From HGM04593 sp045646965 (GTDB lineage: Bacteria; Bacteroidota; Bacteroidia; Bacteroidales; Bacteroidaceae): a DNA stretch of 64,000 nucleotides. Location: the NCBI GenBank assembly GCA_045646965.1, contig JAZRLR010000004.1, positions 51,565 through 115,564 of the forward strand, written 5' to 3'. Of this stretch, positions 44,901 to 53,053 are shown in pieces. A model generated the notes under the pieces. The model was not told the DNA's origin. It worked only from the letters and a program-made list of their open reading frames with translations, and made no database searches. Made by a program: the position numbers and the translations under genes. Within the stretch, counting starts at the first letter, position 1. The number at the start of each line of letters is the position of its first letter.

Positions 44901-45566
44901 GTGAAGAAGCTACGCACCATAGCAACCATTGCCATACTCGCTCCCCTTGTAGCGAGCATAGCGATGGTTGTGCTTTATAAATACATCCCCGTGCCCGTCA
45001 CACCCCTTATGCTCACACGCCACTACAGCGAAGGCGTTCCCATAAACTACGAGTGGACTCCGCTCGAGGAGATTACGCCCCACCTTATGCTTGCCGTGGT
45101 AGCCTCGGAGGACAACCTCTTTACAACGCACAACGGCTTCGACTTCAAGCAGATAGAACTCGCGCAGAAAGAGGCTGCAAAAGGCAAGAAACTGCGTGGC
45201 GCAAGCACCATCAGCCAGCAGACAGCAAAGAACGTCTTTCTGTGGCACGGGCGCTCGTGGCTGCGCAAAGGGCTCGAAGCCTACTTCACCCTGCTCATCG
45301 AAGGCATCTGGGGCAAAGAACGCATTATGGAAGTCTACCTCAACTGCATAGAGATGGGCAACGGCATATATGGCGCAGCAGCCGTGGCCGAGCACCACTT
45401 CCGCACCACCCCCGACAAGCTCACACGCAAGCAGTGTGCTCTCATAGCTGCCACGCTGCCCAACCCACGCCGCTACAACTCGCGCAAACCCTCGGCCTAT
45501 ATGCTCAAACGACAAAAGGCCATCCTGCGCAATATGCAGAACATAGGAAAAGTAAAATTTGAATAA
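44901..45566 (+). CDS. mtgA: Monofunctional peptidoglycan transglycosylase (GT51)
   Basis: A 221-residue membrane-anchored glycosyltransferase that polymerises lipid II. One N-terminal helix (about 8-25) is followed by the GT51 motifs: SEDNLFTTHNGFD (catalytic Glu), GASTISQQTAKN, and IMEVYLNCIEMG. No transpeptidase domain is present. The start is GTG at 44901, 3 bases after the upstream stop; no in-frame ATG precedes it, and the anchor helix would be lost with later starts. Confidence 0.92.
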   Translation: MKKLRTIATIAILAPLVASIAMVVLYKYIPVPVTPLMLTRHYSEGVPINYEWTPLEEITPHLMLAVVASEDNLFTTHNGFDFKQIELAQKEAAKGKKLRGASTISQQTAKNVFLWHGRSWLRKGLEAYFTLLIEGIWGKERIMEVYLNCIEMGNGIYGAAAVAEHHFRTTPDKLTRKQCALIAATLPNPRRYNSRKPSAYMLKRQKAILRNMQNIGKVKFE

Positions 45567-45584
45567 GGAAAAGCCCGTTTCGGC

Positions 45585-46481
45585 TCATTTCACAGGCTCC
45601 ATATGAATACCTATGTGAGTCTCGGCACCAAACTCCTCTTTGAGCGAAGCCTCAATCCTCTTTGTCACCTCGTGCGCATCCTTCAGAGGCATTGCGCCGT
45701 CCATTCTCACGTGTACCTCAATGGCTATATTATTACCGATGTAGCGCGTGCGCAGGTGATGCGGCAAGCTCACCTCGGAGTGCGACAGAATTATCGCAAG
45801 AATCCTCTCCTCCACCTCGCGAGGCAAAGACTTCTCGAGCAGTTCATCCACGCAAGGCTTCAGCAGCTCAAACGACACCTTCATAATAAACACACTCACC
45901 ACAAGCGCTGCAACGGGGTCGAGAATGCGCCAGCCACGCCCCAGATATATGGCACCGCCGATGCCCACAAAAGTACCTATCGACGAGAGAGCGTCACTGC
46001 GATGGTGCCACGCATTTGCAATCACAGCCTTTGAGTTGAGCCTGCGTCCCTTGCAGATTGTATATCGGAACAAAACCTCCTTTGAGACAATGGAGACGGC
46101 CGCCGCCACAAGCGCCAGCACACTCGGGGCAGCGAGTTCCCTGCCTCGGCACACATCCACGATGCCACCCAAGGCGTTCACAAGTATACCCAGGCCCACA
46201 AACAGCAGCACCGCACCTATTATGGCCGTGGCAAGCGTCTCATACTTGCCGTGACCGTAATCGTGGCTCTCGTCCTGCGGTTTGCCCGATATACGCACAA
46301 AAACCACCACAACAATATCCGTCACAAAGTCGGAGAGCGAGTGCACAGCATCGGCAATCATTGCAGAGCTATGCCCCACAAAACCAGCGACAAACTTAAA
46401 GACAAGCAGCAGAAAATTCACCACACTGCCAATCCACGTCACACGATAGATTTCTTTCTCGCGTCTCTGCCCTGTTTCCAT
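45585..46481 (-). CDS. Cation diffusion facilitator (CDF) metal transporter
   Basis: 298 residues from the ATG at 46481 (METGQRREKEIYRVTW); 41 open upstream codons are not credible. Six transmembrane helices are expected. The metal-site pairs are ADAVHSLSDF in TM2 and WHHRSDALSS in TM5. The histidine-bearing loop DESHDYGHGKYE follows TM2. The C-terminal cytoplasmic ferredoxin-like domain is present. It exports Zn, Fe, Mn or a similar divalent cation. Confidence 0.92.
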   Translation of the reverse strand: METGQRREKEIYRVTWIGSVVNFLLLVFKFVAGFVGHSSAMIADAVHSLSDFVTDIVVVVFVRISGKPQDESHDYGHGKYETLATAIIGAVLLFVGLGILVNALGGIVDVCRGRELAAPSVLALVAAAVSIVSKEVLFRYTICKGRRLNSKAVIANAWHHRSDALSSIGTFVGIGGAIYLGRGWRILDPVAALVVSVFIMKVSFELLKPCVDELLEKSLPREVEERILAIILSHSEVSLPHHLRTRYIGNNIAIEVHVRMDGAMPLKDAHEVTKRIEASLKEEFGAETHIGIHMEPVK

Positions 46482-46518
46482 ATAATTTAAAAGTTCAATT
46501 AACGCAAATAAGTTCGCA

Positions 46519-47928
46519 CTACTCGGCAACCACTTTACTAAATTGCCCAAAAACGGGATGCTTGCGATACTCCTCTTCGGTGCCTGCAGGAACGTGAAGC
46601 ACACACCCCACGAAGTTCAAATCCTTGAACGCCCTTTTGTTTATTTTCAAATGCCCTATATCTGTCCAATGAAGACGAAGAGCCTTTAAACTGTTGCACC
46701 CGCCAAAAGCCAAAGCCCCCACAGAGGTCACGCTCTGCGGAATATCTACCGCCGTCAGACCTTTGCATTGAGAGAAGGCCCAAAAGCACACGCTCACCAC
46801 ACCCGCAGGAATATCATACGTTTCGGCATCTTTCTTCGCGGGAAAAGAGATAAGTTCCGTGCCCTCCCTGTTAAAAAGCACCCCATCGACAGAACTATAT
46901 GAGGCATTGCCGCCCGACACATTTATGCTCTTTAGAGAGGAGCAATTTCTAAAAGCCAAAGCCCCCACTTTCTCCACCTGCGCGGGAACATCCACACTCT
47001 GCAACGATGAGCAGAAAGCAAAAGCCTCGTCGCCCACCGTTTTCACACCACCCTGCATCGCCACGCTGCGCAAAGAAGAACAGCCGTAAAACGCCGCCTT
47101 ACCCACAGAAAGCAGGCTGTACGGGAGCGTCACCCCCTGCAACAAGGTGCAGCCGCTGAAGGCACACTCGCCCACGGAAAGAATATTTTCGGGAATCCGA
47201 ATCTCTTTCAAAGAAGAGCAATCACAGAAACAGCGCTCGGGCACCGCCGTCACGCCTCGAGGCATCGCAAAGCTCTGCAAAAAGCTCTTTTCAAAAGCCC
47301 GCGCACCTATCGACGCAACGCTGTCGGGCAGCTGCAATCCTTTTAAAGAACTGTGAGAAAAAGCCCCTTTGCCTATGGAGCACACACCGGCAGGAACGTA
47401 CAACACACACAGATACCTGCAAGTGGCAAAAACCCAATCCCCCACAGAGAGAACCGACGGGGGAATTACGAACTCCCTCTCTTCACGCCCGGGAGGGTAA
47501 CAGATAATCTCCGTGAACTCACGGTTATACATCACCCCCTCCACCGATTTATAACGCAGATTCTCGGGCGAGACATCTATCTCCGTCAATGAGACACAAC
47601 CCCAAAAAGCAAGCGGCGACACATCCCTCACGCTGCGCGGAATATTTATTTTCTCGAGCAAATGGCAACCGTGAAACGCAGAACGGCCGATGGAGATTAC
47701 ACCATCAGGTATTTCAATGCTTTGCAACGAAGAGCAATTGCAAAAAGCACACTCCTCAATTGCGGCGACTCCGCGCGGTAACATAACACTCTGCAACGAA
47801 GCACAATTAAAGAAAGCAAACGCCTTTATGAGAGTCACCCCCTCGGGAACGACCACCACCCTTGCGCCACGCTCTTTCAGTTTCAGCAGAGCCTTTCCGT
47901 CCTCACTTAACTCAAATATCTCGTTCAT
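46519..47928 (-). CDS. BspA-type leucine-rich-repeat protein without signal peptide
   Basis: 469 residues from the ATG at 47928 (MNEIFELSEDGKALLKLKERG). The 40 open codons upstream are unsupported. About 17 LRR_5 repeats (IgxxAFxxCxSLxxIxIPxGV) are present. Two copies of a YxSVxGVxxNRExTELIxxP module, common in this family, interrupt them. No signal peptide or lipobox is visible from this start, which is unusual for a family thought to act at the surface. It may be intracellular, or the true start may differ. Confidence 0.82.
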   Translation of the reverse strand: MNEIFELSEDGKALLKLKERGARVVVVPEGVTLIKAFAFFNCASLQSVMLPRGVAAIEECAFCNCSSLQSIEIPDGVISIGRSAFHGCHLLEKINIPRSVRDVSPLAFWGCVSLTEIDVSPENLRYKSVEGVMYNREFTEIICYPPGREEREFVIPPSVLSVGDWVFATCRYLCVLYVPAGVCSIGKGAFSHSSLKGLQLPDSVASIGARAFEKSFLQSFAMPRGVTAVPERCFCDCSSLKEIRIPENILSVGECAFSGCTLLQGVTLPYSLLSVGKAAFYGCSSLRSVAMQGGVKTVGDEAFAFCSSLQSVDVPAQVEKVGALAFRNCSSLKSINVSGGNASYSSVDGVLFNREGTELISFPAKKDAETYDIPAGVVSVCFWAFSQCKGLTAVDIPQSVTSVGALAFGGCNSLKALRLHWTDIGHLKINKRAFKDLNFVGCVLHVPAGTEEEYRKHPVFGQFSKVVAE

Positions 47929-48059
47929 ATCCCTGCGGTTAATCTTATTTTCACAAAAGTAACCATCTTTTGCAAAAAAGAGAACAAATAAAGATTTAAT
48001 CTTCGGTGAATTTACGCAGATAGAAACACCCCCTGCAAATAAGCACAATAACTCTACAG

Positions 48060-48125
48060 TTCAACAAGCACAAACAAAATTGCGGTTCAGCGAGTGTAAA
48101 AGACGAGCCTGCTTGCATTATGCCA
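48060..48125. repeat. Dispersed-type repeat, copy 1
   Basis: Shares with copy 2 the blocks ACAAAATTGCG, CAGCGAG/TAGCGAG and the 16-mer CTGCTTGCATTATGCC. Divergence is moderate. Its minus-strand translation gives a short string like LFGIMQAGSS, a pattern I remember from spurious short ORFs in other Bacteroidales genomes. Confidence 0.6.
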
Positions 48126-48382
48126 AACAACCACAACTGACGAACGAGGCAAAACAATGATTTGCTGTTGTTACGCCCACGTTTAATCGTCATTTATAAG
48201 TTCGATTAAGAGCATACCGAAAAGTGCTTACCTTTTCAGTACCCTTCAAATTCTGTCGTTTTTACCACTACTGTTTTTTTTATTTGTAGAAACACTATTT
48301 TTCTGTACTTTTGTATCGACATATCAACCTGTGCAATTTTTGCACAGATTCTAAAATATAAAACGAAGGGCGAGAACCCACA

Positions 48383-48450
48383 ACTCAACGAGTATAAACA
48401 AAATTGCGATTTAGCGAGCGCAGAAGGCAAATCTGCTTGCATTATGCCGA
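48383..48450. repeat. Dispersed-type repeat, copy 2
   Basis: Imperfect direct copy of 48060-48125, same orientation, about 320 bases away. Contains ACAAAATTGCG, TAGCGAG and the 16-mer CTGCTTGCATTATGCC. Confidence 0.6.
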
Positions 48451-48664
48451 GCGCCAGCAATTTCGCCGAAGGCAAAGCGGAGTACCCACCTATGCATAAA
48501 GGAGAGTTTAACATATCACAAACTTTTTAATATTCAAAAATACGCCAACATCGGCAAAAGTGAATTGCCGTTTTGGATACATATAAACATGATCTGCTAT
48601 AAAACCTTGACAATAGGCAATATAGCAGATTTTTATTATATTCACTTCTGTCTATTAGTGAAAT

Positions 48665-49594
48665 TTATACATTTTCGTTTTCATATTCAAAAGGAAAATA
48701 TCCATTGTTAGTTTTCATAAGACAGGTTGATTTATCTCCTTTCTCTATTACGACCATTCTCGATTCTGTATCTTTAAAAATAAACTCGGTTGCTTTAACA
48801 TCTATCATCCCTTGTTTAATTTTCTTACAACTGGTAAGTACTCCATTGGTCAATTTGAAATCCACAACCATTTCATACCTAAAAGCCATAACATAACATT
48901 TTTTATTACCTCTTGTTACCGCATGCAATAGTTTTGTCGATGAGAATGACATATAGTGTCTAAACGGACTTTTCTTCAATTTGAAAAAGGTATTCGCTAA
49001 CGGAGCATATTCTTCTGCACTCATTTTATGTATGCGACCCTTAAATATATTTTCTGCAGTCAATCTCGTATCATCAAATATAATCTCTGAAGCAGGAACT
49101 TCATAAAAGAAACCCACTCTATCATAATCTTGTATGATGCACTTGATGTTTTTGATGTCAAATTCGGGTATTGCCGTATAAACATCATTTTTCAAGATTA
49201 TTTCACTGAAAGGAACATCTTCAAAAGGATACAATAAAACACCATTATTCCTAGCCTTCAATATAGCACTATCCGTAAAGCCAGTTGTTGATACTATTAT
49301 TTTACTACATATTTGAGGGATATCCTTACATTTACCTATAAATGCATCAACTACTTTAACATCAACCTTTGTTTTCTTCAATGAAGTAGAATAATCTTTG
49401 CATTCAAAAGCCATATAAATTGAAATCCCTTGGACTATAGTTTCAACAAGCACATCAATTTCTCTAGGAATTCCATTGTTGTCGTTGATTCTTTTACCAA
49501 CATACACAGATGTACTTGGCGTATCTGACACAAATTCTTGTATGTAACCAACAAGTTGTTCTAATGCTTTTCCTTTCTTCATAAAATTCAACAA
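48665..49594 (-). CDS. Mrr-like restriction endonuclease family protein
   Basis: 309 residues. The N-terminal 125 residues look like a PD-(D/E)XK nuclease of the Mrr/restriction-endonuclease group: Asp47 in REIDVLVE, then Glu64-Cys-Lys66 in FECKDYS. The segment from VDAFIGKCKDI to GVLLYPF is also typical. The C-terminal 180 residues are unrecognised and may bind DNA. A later ATG at 49582 is possible. A -7 box TATCTTTG (49618-49611, minus strand) sits just upstream. Base composition is AT-rich. With the methyltransferase nearby it may be a restriction enzyme or a modification-dependent nuclease. Confidence 0.72.
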   Translation of the reverse strand: MLNFMKKGKALEQLVGYIQEFVSDTPSTSVYVGKRINDNNGIPREIDVLVETIVQGISIYMAFECKDYSTSLKKTKVDVKVVDAFIGKCKDIPQICSKIIVSTTGFTDSAILKARNNGVLLYPFEDVPFSEIILKNDVYTAIPEFDIKNIKCIIQDYDRVGFFYEVPASEIIFDDTRLTAENIFKGRIHKMSAEEYAPLANTFFKLKKSPFRHYMSFSSTKLLHAVTRGNKKCYVMAFRYEMVVDFKLTNGVLTSCKKIKQGMIDVKATEFIFKDTESRMVVIEKGDKSTCLMKTNNGYFPFEYENENV

Positions 49595-49610
49595 ACTAAA
49601 CCACTGTACG

Positions 49611-49618
49611 CAAAGATA
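49611..49618 (-). promoter_or_regulatory. Putative promoter (-7 box) of the Mrr-like gene
   Basis: TATCTTTG on the minus strand, 16 bases before the ATG at 49594. Such a short leader may favour the second ATG at 49582. Confidence 0.5.
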
Positions 49619-49663
49619 TTATTTTTATGCCACACCACCATCTTTATTCACTTACAAATAAAA

Positions 49664-50491
49664 GTGAAAAAAGATTCGGTCATTCCAGATAATATGCCCA
49701 TATTTGCCAAAAGAATTATCAAAAACAATATTTATATGGATTGTCTAGCATTTAAACGAAAGATTGTAAGAAGTAGAAGTTTTAGAGCAGATGTAAAAAC
49801 GAAAAAAGATGCACTGATTAACTATTCCAAATCTTTAAGTGGAAAAACAACTGTTGGGAAATACGATTACCACTGGTTATGGGAATCTGCCGATTCTAAA
49901 TACAAAGTTGGTGTCGGTAAATTTGGTAAAGAATATTATCTCAATACAATAAAATGGCAAGATGGTCATAAAGCAAACAATCCCAATGACATGCGCCCAG
50001 TTGTATATGTAAACGGCAAGGAATTAGACTTTGATTCAAGTTTTGACCATATATTCCGCTTCTTTCAAGAGGTTAGCAAAATAGATGAAAAAGCATTAAA
50101 TATATTAGGATGTTTAATGTATAGAAATGCCTATCTAGAAGACCACAAACTCGAAAATGGAGTATACAAATATTGCCCACCTCAAGAAGCAATTGACTAC
50201 CTAAACAAAACGATTCCCGAATACGACGGTATTAGCATTGAAGCATATCTACATTATATGGAAGCAATTGCTTGGAATGAAGATGTAAAATACAGCACAT
50301 TAGGATATGATATCAACACTGGTATAGGCAGACAAAACAATATGCTTACCTATGCTCATATTATATCAATATTTCTAGGTGTTGGGTCTATTGCAAAACT
50401 TTGCTCACAGTTCTCACGCCCACCAGTAGGAGTATCTGCTATTCCCCAAAACATAGCAATAAAAGCATTTCCTGACCTCAACATCTATTAA
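49664..50491 (+). CDS. Unrecognised 275-residue island protein
   Basis: No family was recognised. It would start at GTG 49664 or, 10 codons later, at ATG 49694 (MPIFAKRII). The protein is soluble, Lys-rich at the start and aromatic-rich in the middle (YDYHWLWESADSKYK). A conserved-looking C-terminal region runs GYDINTGIGRQNNMLTYAHI. It lies between the Mrr-like nuclease (divergent) and the C5 methyltransferase (convergent), sharing a terminator with the latter. It could be the cognate restriction enzyme or an accessory subunit; this is inferred from position only. Confidence 0.75.
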   Translation: MKKDSVIPDNMPIFAKRIIKNNIYMDCLAFKRKIVRSRSFRADVKTKKDALINYSKSLSGKTTVGKYDYHWLWESADSKYKVGVGKFGKEYYLNTIKWQDGHKANNPNDMRPVVYVNGKELDFDSSFDHIFRFFQEVSKIDEKALNILGCLMYRNAYLEDHKLENGVYKYCPPQEAIDYLNKTIPEYDGISIEAYLHYMEAIAWNEDVKYSTLGYDINTGIGRQNNMLTYAHIISIFLGVGSIAKLCSQFSRPPVGVSAIPQNIAIKAFPDLNIY

Positions 50492-50499
50492 AATAGCAG

Positions 50500-50550
50500 A
50501 AATTGAGTGACCCCAAAATGTATATAATACTTTTAGGGTCACTCAATTTT
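50500..50550. terminator. Bidirectional terminator between the unknown gene and the methyltransferase
   Basis: AAATTGAGTGACCC pairs with GGGTCACTCAATTT, with further A/T pairing toward the loop and U-rich ends on both strands. Confidence 0.85.
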
Positions 50551-50564
50551 CAATGTTATTCTTA

Positions 50565-51821
50565 TTATTTAAGTCTACGATGTATTTCCTCGCCTATTTT
50601 TGTGATAATTCCACATACTAAAGCATTTCCCATAAAGAATGCCCTCTTTGTATCATTTTCACCAATAGTATGATGGTCTGGAAACATATTCAGCCTCTCC
50701 AATTCTAATGGTATAAGTCTACGCAATCTACCATCAATTGGGTCTTTTATAACATGCTTAAATCTTGACGGAGTTCTTCCTCCCTCGGATGTTATAATTG
50801 TCCTTGAAGGTCTATCCAACGAGTCAGGGAAAATCATACCTCCTTCGTTATAGTAGAAAACATCACCATTTTTAGTTTTCCTTTCTTCGTGCTTTGCACC
50901 CTTGAGATATTCCCATTTAGGCAAATCGCTGTCAGAGATATAAAAGTCTTCCGATAAAAATTGTCTATCATCACCTTTTACTATTATATCCGACAACAAG
51001 GTTTCTTCTCCTGTATATAGAGGATTTGTTTTGTAGGTGAAATACTCACCATCAATCATTAATCCCGAATTTTCAAATGGTTTTGTTTTATTCAATTTAT
51101 TAAACTCAATACTCAAGTCTGCCAAGTCCTTATTTTCTCCAGTTTTCAAACTTGTTGGGAATAAAGGAAAGGCATTCTGATAATCTTCTACGGGGAATGC
51201 TGTTGCAAAAATTCCTGTTGTAAAAATCCAGTCTGTTGGGTCTTTTATTTGCTTTGCAATAACAGAATCCTTTGAGTATGCCAAAATATATGTCCTACGC
51301 CTTCTTTGTGGCATTCCATAATCTGCGGCATTAATAATTCTCCATTCAACAATATAACCTAAATCAGACAAGGATTGAAGGATTATTGCAAAATCCCTTC
51401 CTCTCTGTTGCGCTGGAGATTGCACCAACCTATCCACATTTTCAAGAAACAGAATTTGAGGTTTATACACCCCTTTTTCTTTTATTATTCTATGAATCTC
51501 CCACCATAGAACACCCTTTTTACCTTCTAGTCCAACCGCTTGACTTAAAGTTCTTGCAACAGAATAATCTTGACACGGAAATCCTCCAACTAACATATCA
51601 TGATTTGGAATATCCTCTGTTTGGACTTTTGCAATATCCATATTAACATGTCCTTCTTCGCCAAATCTTGCAGTATATATTCTTGAAGCATGTTGGATTT
51701 TAGTAGACGGTTCAAACTGATTGCTCCATATTGTTTTGTAGAAATCGGACCCAACTCTATCGAGTCCGATTCTAAATCCACCAACTCCTGCAAAAAGTTC
51801 AATAACCTTACACTCTCTCAT
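50565..51821 (-). CDS. DNA (cytosine-5-)-methyltransferase
   Basis: A 418-residue C5 methyltransferase. Motif I is ELFAGVGGF (8-16), motif IV has Cys83 in GGFPCQDYS, motif VI is ENV (127-129), motif VIII is QRRRR (172-176), and motifs IX-X are RRLIPLELERLNMFPDHH and GNALV near the C-terminus. The variable target-recognition part (about 230-340) does not reveal the site. It would protect host DNA in a restriction-modification system. It is AT-rich like the island, with its own promoter and an inverted repeat at the start of its leader. Confidence 0.93.
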   Translation of the reverse strand: MRECKVIELFAGVGGFRIGLDRVGSDFYKTIWSNQFEPSTKIQHASRIYTARFGEEGHVNMDIAKVQTEDIPNHDMLVGGFPCQDYSVARTLSQAVGLEGKKGVLWWEIHRIIKEKGVYKPQILFLENVDRLVQSPAQQRGRDFAIILQSLSDLGYIVEWRIINAADYGMPQRRRRTYILAYSKDSVIAKQIKDPTDWIFTTGIFATAFPVEDYQNAFPLFPTSLKTGENKDLADLSIEFNKLNKTKPFENSGLMIDGEYFTYKTNPLYTGEETLLSDIIVKGDDRQFLSEDFYISDSDLPKWEYLKGAKHEERKTKNGDVFYYNEGGMIFPDSLDRPSRTIITSEGGRTPSRFKHVIKDPIDGRLRRLIPLELERLNMFPDHHTIGENDTKRAFFMGNALVCGIITKIGEEIHRRLK

Positions 51822-51862
51822 TTTATTGCGTAATATTCAATTCTAAATTAATATCGACTATG

Positions 51863-51886
51863 TTTGGTGCAAAATCTTACACCAAA
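51863..51886 (-). promoter_or_regulatory. Inverted repeat at the methyltransferase promoter
   Basis: TTTGGTG (51863-51869) and CACCAAA (51880-51886) flank a 10-bp centre, right at the expected transcription start. This could be an operator for autoregulation by the methyltransferase or another island protein. Confidence 0.5.
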
Positions 51887-51893
51887 TTTGCTA

Positions 51894-51901
51894 CAAAGAT
51901 A
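51894..51901 (-). promoter_or_regulatory. Putative methyltransferase promoter (-7 box)
   Basis: TATCTTTG on the minus strand, 73 bases before the ATG at 51821. Confidence 0.5.
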
Positions 51902-51971
51902 AGACTTTTTGACTTGTAGCGAGAATAAAAAAGGGGTTTTGTCTATTGTTGTTTATAAAAAATATTCAGAA

Positions 51972-52562
51972 CTAAAAATCCAACAAATCATAACAACCCA
52001 TTATCTCATCTTTTCTAATTCCAAGATAACGCTTTGTAATAGCAATGTTTGAGTGATTGAACAGTTCAGATAACATTACAAGAGCAAGTTCCCCATTTGT
52101 AGAAGCATTTTCGTATATATGTCTGCCAAAGGTCTTGCGAAGACTGTGAGTAGAAAAGTTCTTGACTGATTTTAACCCATATCCAGTCTTTATTTCCTTC
52201 AAGAGTACATTTATACGCTGAATGGTGTAAACTCTGTTCCTGTGACTGATAAAGCACATTTCCTGCTTGTTTAGAATGCCGAGTTTCTTGTAGCAATCTC
52301 GAATATGCTTTTGAAAGTTGGCATTTATTCTAACCTCCCTATGTTTTGCAGTCTTTTTCTCGACAATCTCGAAGGAACTGCCATCCAACAACATTGCCCA
52401 AGTCAGTTGGAGAAGGTCGCTTATACGGAGTCCGAAAAAGATTCCACATCCAATTAAAAGACTCATTCTATAGTTGCCGTCATTGTAAAGGCGGTGTACC
52501 AAATTAACCGCCTTCTCCCACTCAATGTAATCACTTGTTGTATTGCTGTTCTTTAAACTCAT
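51972..52562 (-). CDS. Short tyrosine-type recombinase
   Basis: A 196-residue catalytic-domain-only recombinase. The active-site set is Arg46 (GLRISDLL), Lys73 (KKTAKH), His139-Arg142 (THSLRKTFG), His170 (LFNHSNIAIT) and Tyr179 (KRYLGI). The usual N-terminal core-binding domain is missing, as in FimB/FimE-type DNA invertases. It is 12 bases downstream of the small WYL_2-like gene and shares its promoter. It may resolve, integrate or invert DNA within the island. Confidence 0.88.
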   Translation of the reverse strand: MSLKNSNTTSDYIEWEKAVNLVHRLYNDGNYRMSLLIGCGIFFGLRISDLLQLTWAMLLDGSSFEIVEKKTAKHREVRINANFQKHIRDCYKKLGILNKQEMCFISHRNRVYTIQRINVLLKEIKTGYGLKSVKNFSTHSLRKTFGRHIYENASTNGELALVMLSELFNHSNIAITKRYLGIRKDEIMGCYDLLDF

Positions 52563-52574
52563 AATATCTGCTGT

Positions 52575-52904
52575 TTAGAATACTTGTACCAATGATTCCC
52601 AACGAAAACTTCTCCATGCACCTTTTGTAACATCATAGAACGCTGTTGTAGCGTACTGTTCTCTGCTCTCCCCTCTGCCATTAGTCATTGCATTTGCAAG
52701 GGCAGACTGTGTTGTACCCCAACATTCACGCAACTCGCCATTTTTCTTACGGAATACGAAGTGAGCAACGCCATGTTTCATTTTCTCCTTCAAGTTCTCA
52801 ATCATCATCGCTTTTACAAGACCAATCTCTGTTGAGTTTGTACGGTTAGCGATTACATTTGCTCTTACTGCTGTTGCTCCATTGATTACTGTAATGTTTG
52901 TCAT
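52575..52904 (-). CDS. WYL_2/DUF2693-like small SH3-barrel protein
   Basis: A 109-residue protein whose C-terminal half (VHFxxRKKNGELRECWGTT... then GAWRSFRWESL) fits the DUF2693 (WYL_2, Sm-like SH3 beta-barrel) pattern found on Bacteroidetes mobile elements. Function unknown; DNA or RNA binding is plausible for the fold. It begins a two-gene transcript with the tyrosine recombinase. Confidence 0.7.
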   Translation of the reverse strand: MTNITVINGATAVRANVIANRTNSTEIGLVKAMMIENLKEKMKHGVAHFVFRKKNGELRECWGTTQSALANAMTNGRGESREQYATTAFYDVTKGAWRSFRWESLVQVF

Positions 52905-52946
52905 ATCCTTGTACTGTTTAGTTGTTATTATCTCTGTTTGTCAGGA

Positions 52947-52978
52947 CAAAGATATGGAATATATTTAATATAATCAAA
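52947..52978 (-). promoter_or_regulatory. Promoter of the WYL_2-like/recombinase operon
   Basis: On the minus strand TTTG (52978-52975), a 20-bp spacer and TATCTTTG (52954-52947) give a full -33/-7 match. It is back to back with the promoter at 53005. Confidence 0.7.
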
Positions 52979-53004
52979 TATTTTGCAATAAAATTATGGA
53001 ATAT

Positions 53005-53035
53005 TTTGATTATTTTCCACATTTCACTACTTTTG
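53005..53035 (+). promoter_or_regulatory. Promoter of the 74-residue protein gene
   Basis: TTTG (53005-53008), a 19-bp spacer and TACTTTTG (53028-53035) match the Bacteroidetes -33/-7 consensus exactly. The ATG follows at 53054. Confidence 0.7.
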
Positions 53036-53053
53036 CCACAAATTTCAGAAACA

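Larger units (their letters stand above)
47929..48664. other. Long intergenic region at the left edge of the island
   Basis: 736 bases without a supported gene. It holds two copies of an imperfect direct repeat and two hairpins. CGGCAA (48552-48557) pairs with TTGCCG (48565-48570) and is followed by TTTT. ATCTGCTATA (48592-48601) pairs with 48621-48630 and is also followed by Ts. Base composition falls sharply to AT-rich from about 48.5 kb, marking the island edge. Confidence 0.55.

Noticed and set aside
48236..48514. 92-residue minus-strand frame in the repeat region
   Set aside because: It is the translation of a dispersed-type repeat; no start signal or domain.
51822..52000. Invertible promoter between recombinase and methyltransferase
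   Set aside because: Only one closely spaced inverted repeat is present (10-bp centre), too short to flank an invertible segment.
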